A DNA stretch of 64,000 nt from Rummeliibacillus sp963792445 (GTDB lineage: Bacteria > Bacillota > Bacilli > Bacillales_A > Planococcaceae), in the NCBI GenBank assembly GCA_963792445.1, contig CAWBWO010000013.1, forward strand, positions 124,001 through 188,000, read 5' to 3'. The translations under genes and the position numbers were made by a program. A model generated the notes under the pieces. The model ran no database searches, was not told the origin of the DNA, and saw only the letters and a list, made by a program, of their open reading frames with translations. Shown here one piece after another: positions 63,750-64,000 of this stretch; position 1 is the stretch's first letter; the number at the start of each line of letters is the position of its first letter.

Positions 63750-63890
63750 TTAAAATTTAGTTTTTGGTTTTGGATCTACGATGTGAGAAGAAGAAGAATC
63801 AAGACCTTCGCGTAAATAGTGAATTAAGATTGCACCAACAGCTAAGATACCACCAGATACTCCTACTACAGAAGCTAAAAATGAAGCCAT
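63750..63890 (-). CDS. 46-residue single-helix membrane peptide, unrecognised
   Basis: ATG 63890 follows AGGAGGG at about 10 bases, and a clean terminator comes right after the stop, so this is very likely expressed. Residues 1-24 (MASFLASVVGVSGGILAVGA and on) form one Gly/Ala-rich membrane helix. The rest is a polar tail, HYLREGLDSSSSHIVDPKPK. No family recognised. Confidence 0.65.
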   Translation of the reverse strand: MASFLASVVGVSGGILAVGAILIHYLREGLDSSSSHIVDPKPKTKF

Positions 63891-64000
63891 AATATATAGC
63901 CCTCCTAAAATTTATTCATTAATAACTAGTATACATGATTTTAACTTTGAAAATAAGTCAAATAGATGAATACTACAAAAAGTTTTAAAGAATGAGAGAA

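Overview
The window is low-GC, AT-rich DNA from a Gram-positive bacterium. Strong AGGAGG-type ribosome sites, frequent TTG/GTG starts, YkuD, RNase J, DltXABCD and MreB-family genes point to Bacillales. A D-aspartate ligase next to an aspartate racemase suggests a peptidoglycan with an L-Lys-D-Asp bridge, as known in Lysinibacillus, Viridibacillus, Kurthia and relatives (Planococcaceae/Caryophanaceae). Genus is not resolved. No tRNA, rRNA, CRISPR array or intact insertion sequence was seen.

Layout. (1) 1-1000: a metal-efflux operon (CmtR-like sensor plus the start of a CadA-type P-ATPase) behind a palindromic operator. (2) 1638-4718: a secreted subtilisin with Ig-like repeats. (3) 4.8-20.5 kb: a phenylacetate (paa) catabolic region: paaK, ferredoxin reductase, ferredoxin, paaA-B-C-D, an EthD-like gene, paaF, paaG, an aldehyde dehydrogenase, paaH, paaJ and a third crotonase on the plus strand, flanked by hotdog thioesterases, paaY, a FabK/NMO-like gene and paaX. 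There is no paaE; the FNR-ferredoxin pair inside the operon probably feeds electrons to the PaaABC epoxidase. The operon has a near-consensus sigma-A promoter followed by a palindrome. (4) 20.7-24.8 kb: a two-component system with small membrane genes and an AraC-type remnant. (5) 25-31 kb: RNase J, a LysM-YkuD L,D-transpeptidase and a second, frame-disrupted subtilisin. (6) 31.4-40.9 kb: a polar amino acid ABC importer, an aminotransferase, a ClC channel, a DUF4405 membrane protein, DUF2935, cysteine synthase and a YbaK deacylase. (7) 41.4-54.5 kb: a cell-envelope region: dltXABCD, a FUSC-like transporter, VanZ, asparagine synthetase, a C39-like lipoprotein, D-aspartate ligase and aspartate racemase. 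(8) 54.7-63.9 kb: DEAD-box helicase, M29 aminopeptidase, a 36-residue cationic peptide, MetAP, a TspO-like protein, PPK2, GNAT, beta-carbonic anhydrase, an MreB-family gene and a 46-residue membrane peptide.

Three non-coding signals stand out. An intergenic palindromic element of about 150 bp occurs in two near-complete copies and one fragment. Two minisatellite-like arrays have an almost exact 21-bp period, and both lie between convergent genes. A possible multi-stem leader precedes the DUF2935 gene.

Caveat: eleven otherwise well-conserved reading frames or joins show single-base shifts, and nine of these are net +1. That bias looks more like insertion-type sequencing error than gene decay, so the genes marked as frame-disrupted may be intact in the organism.
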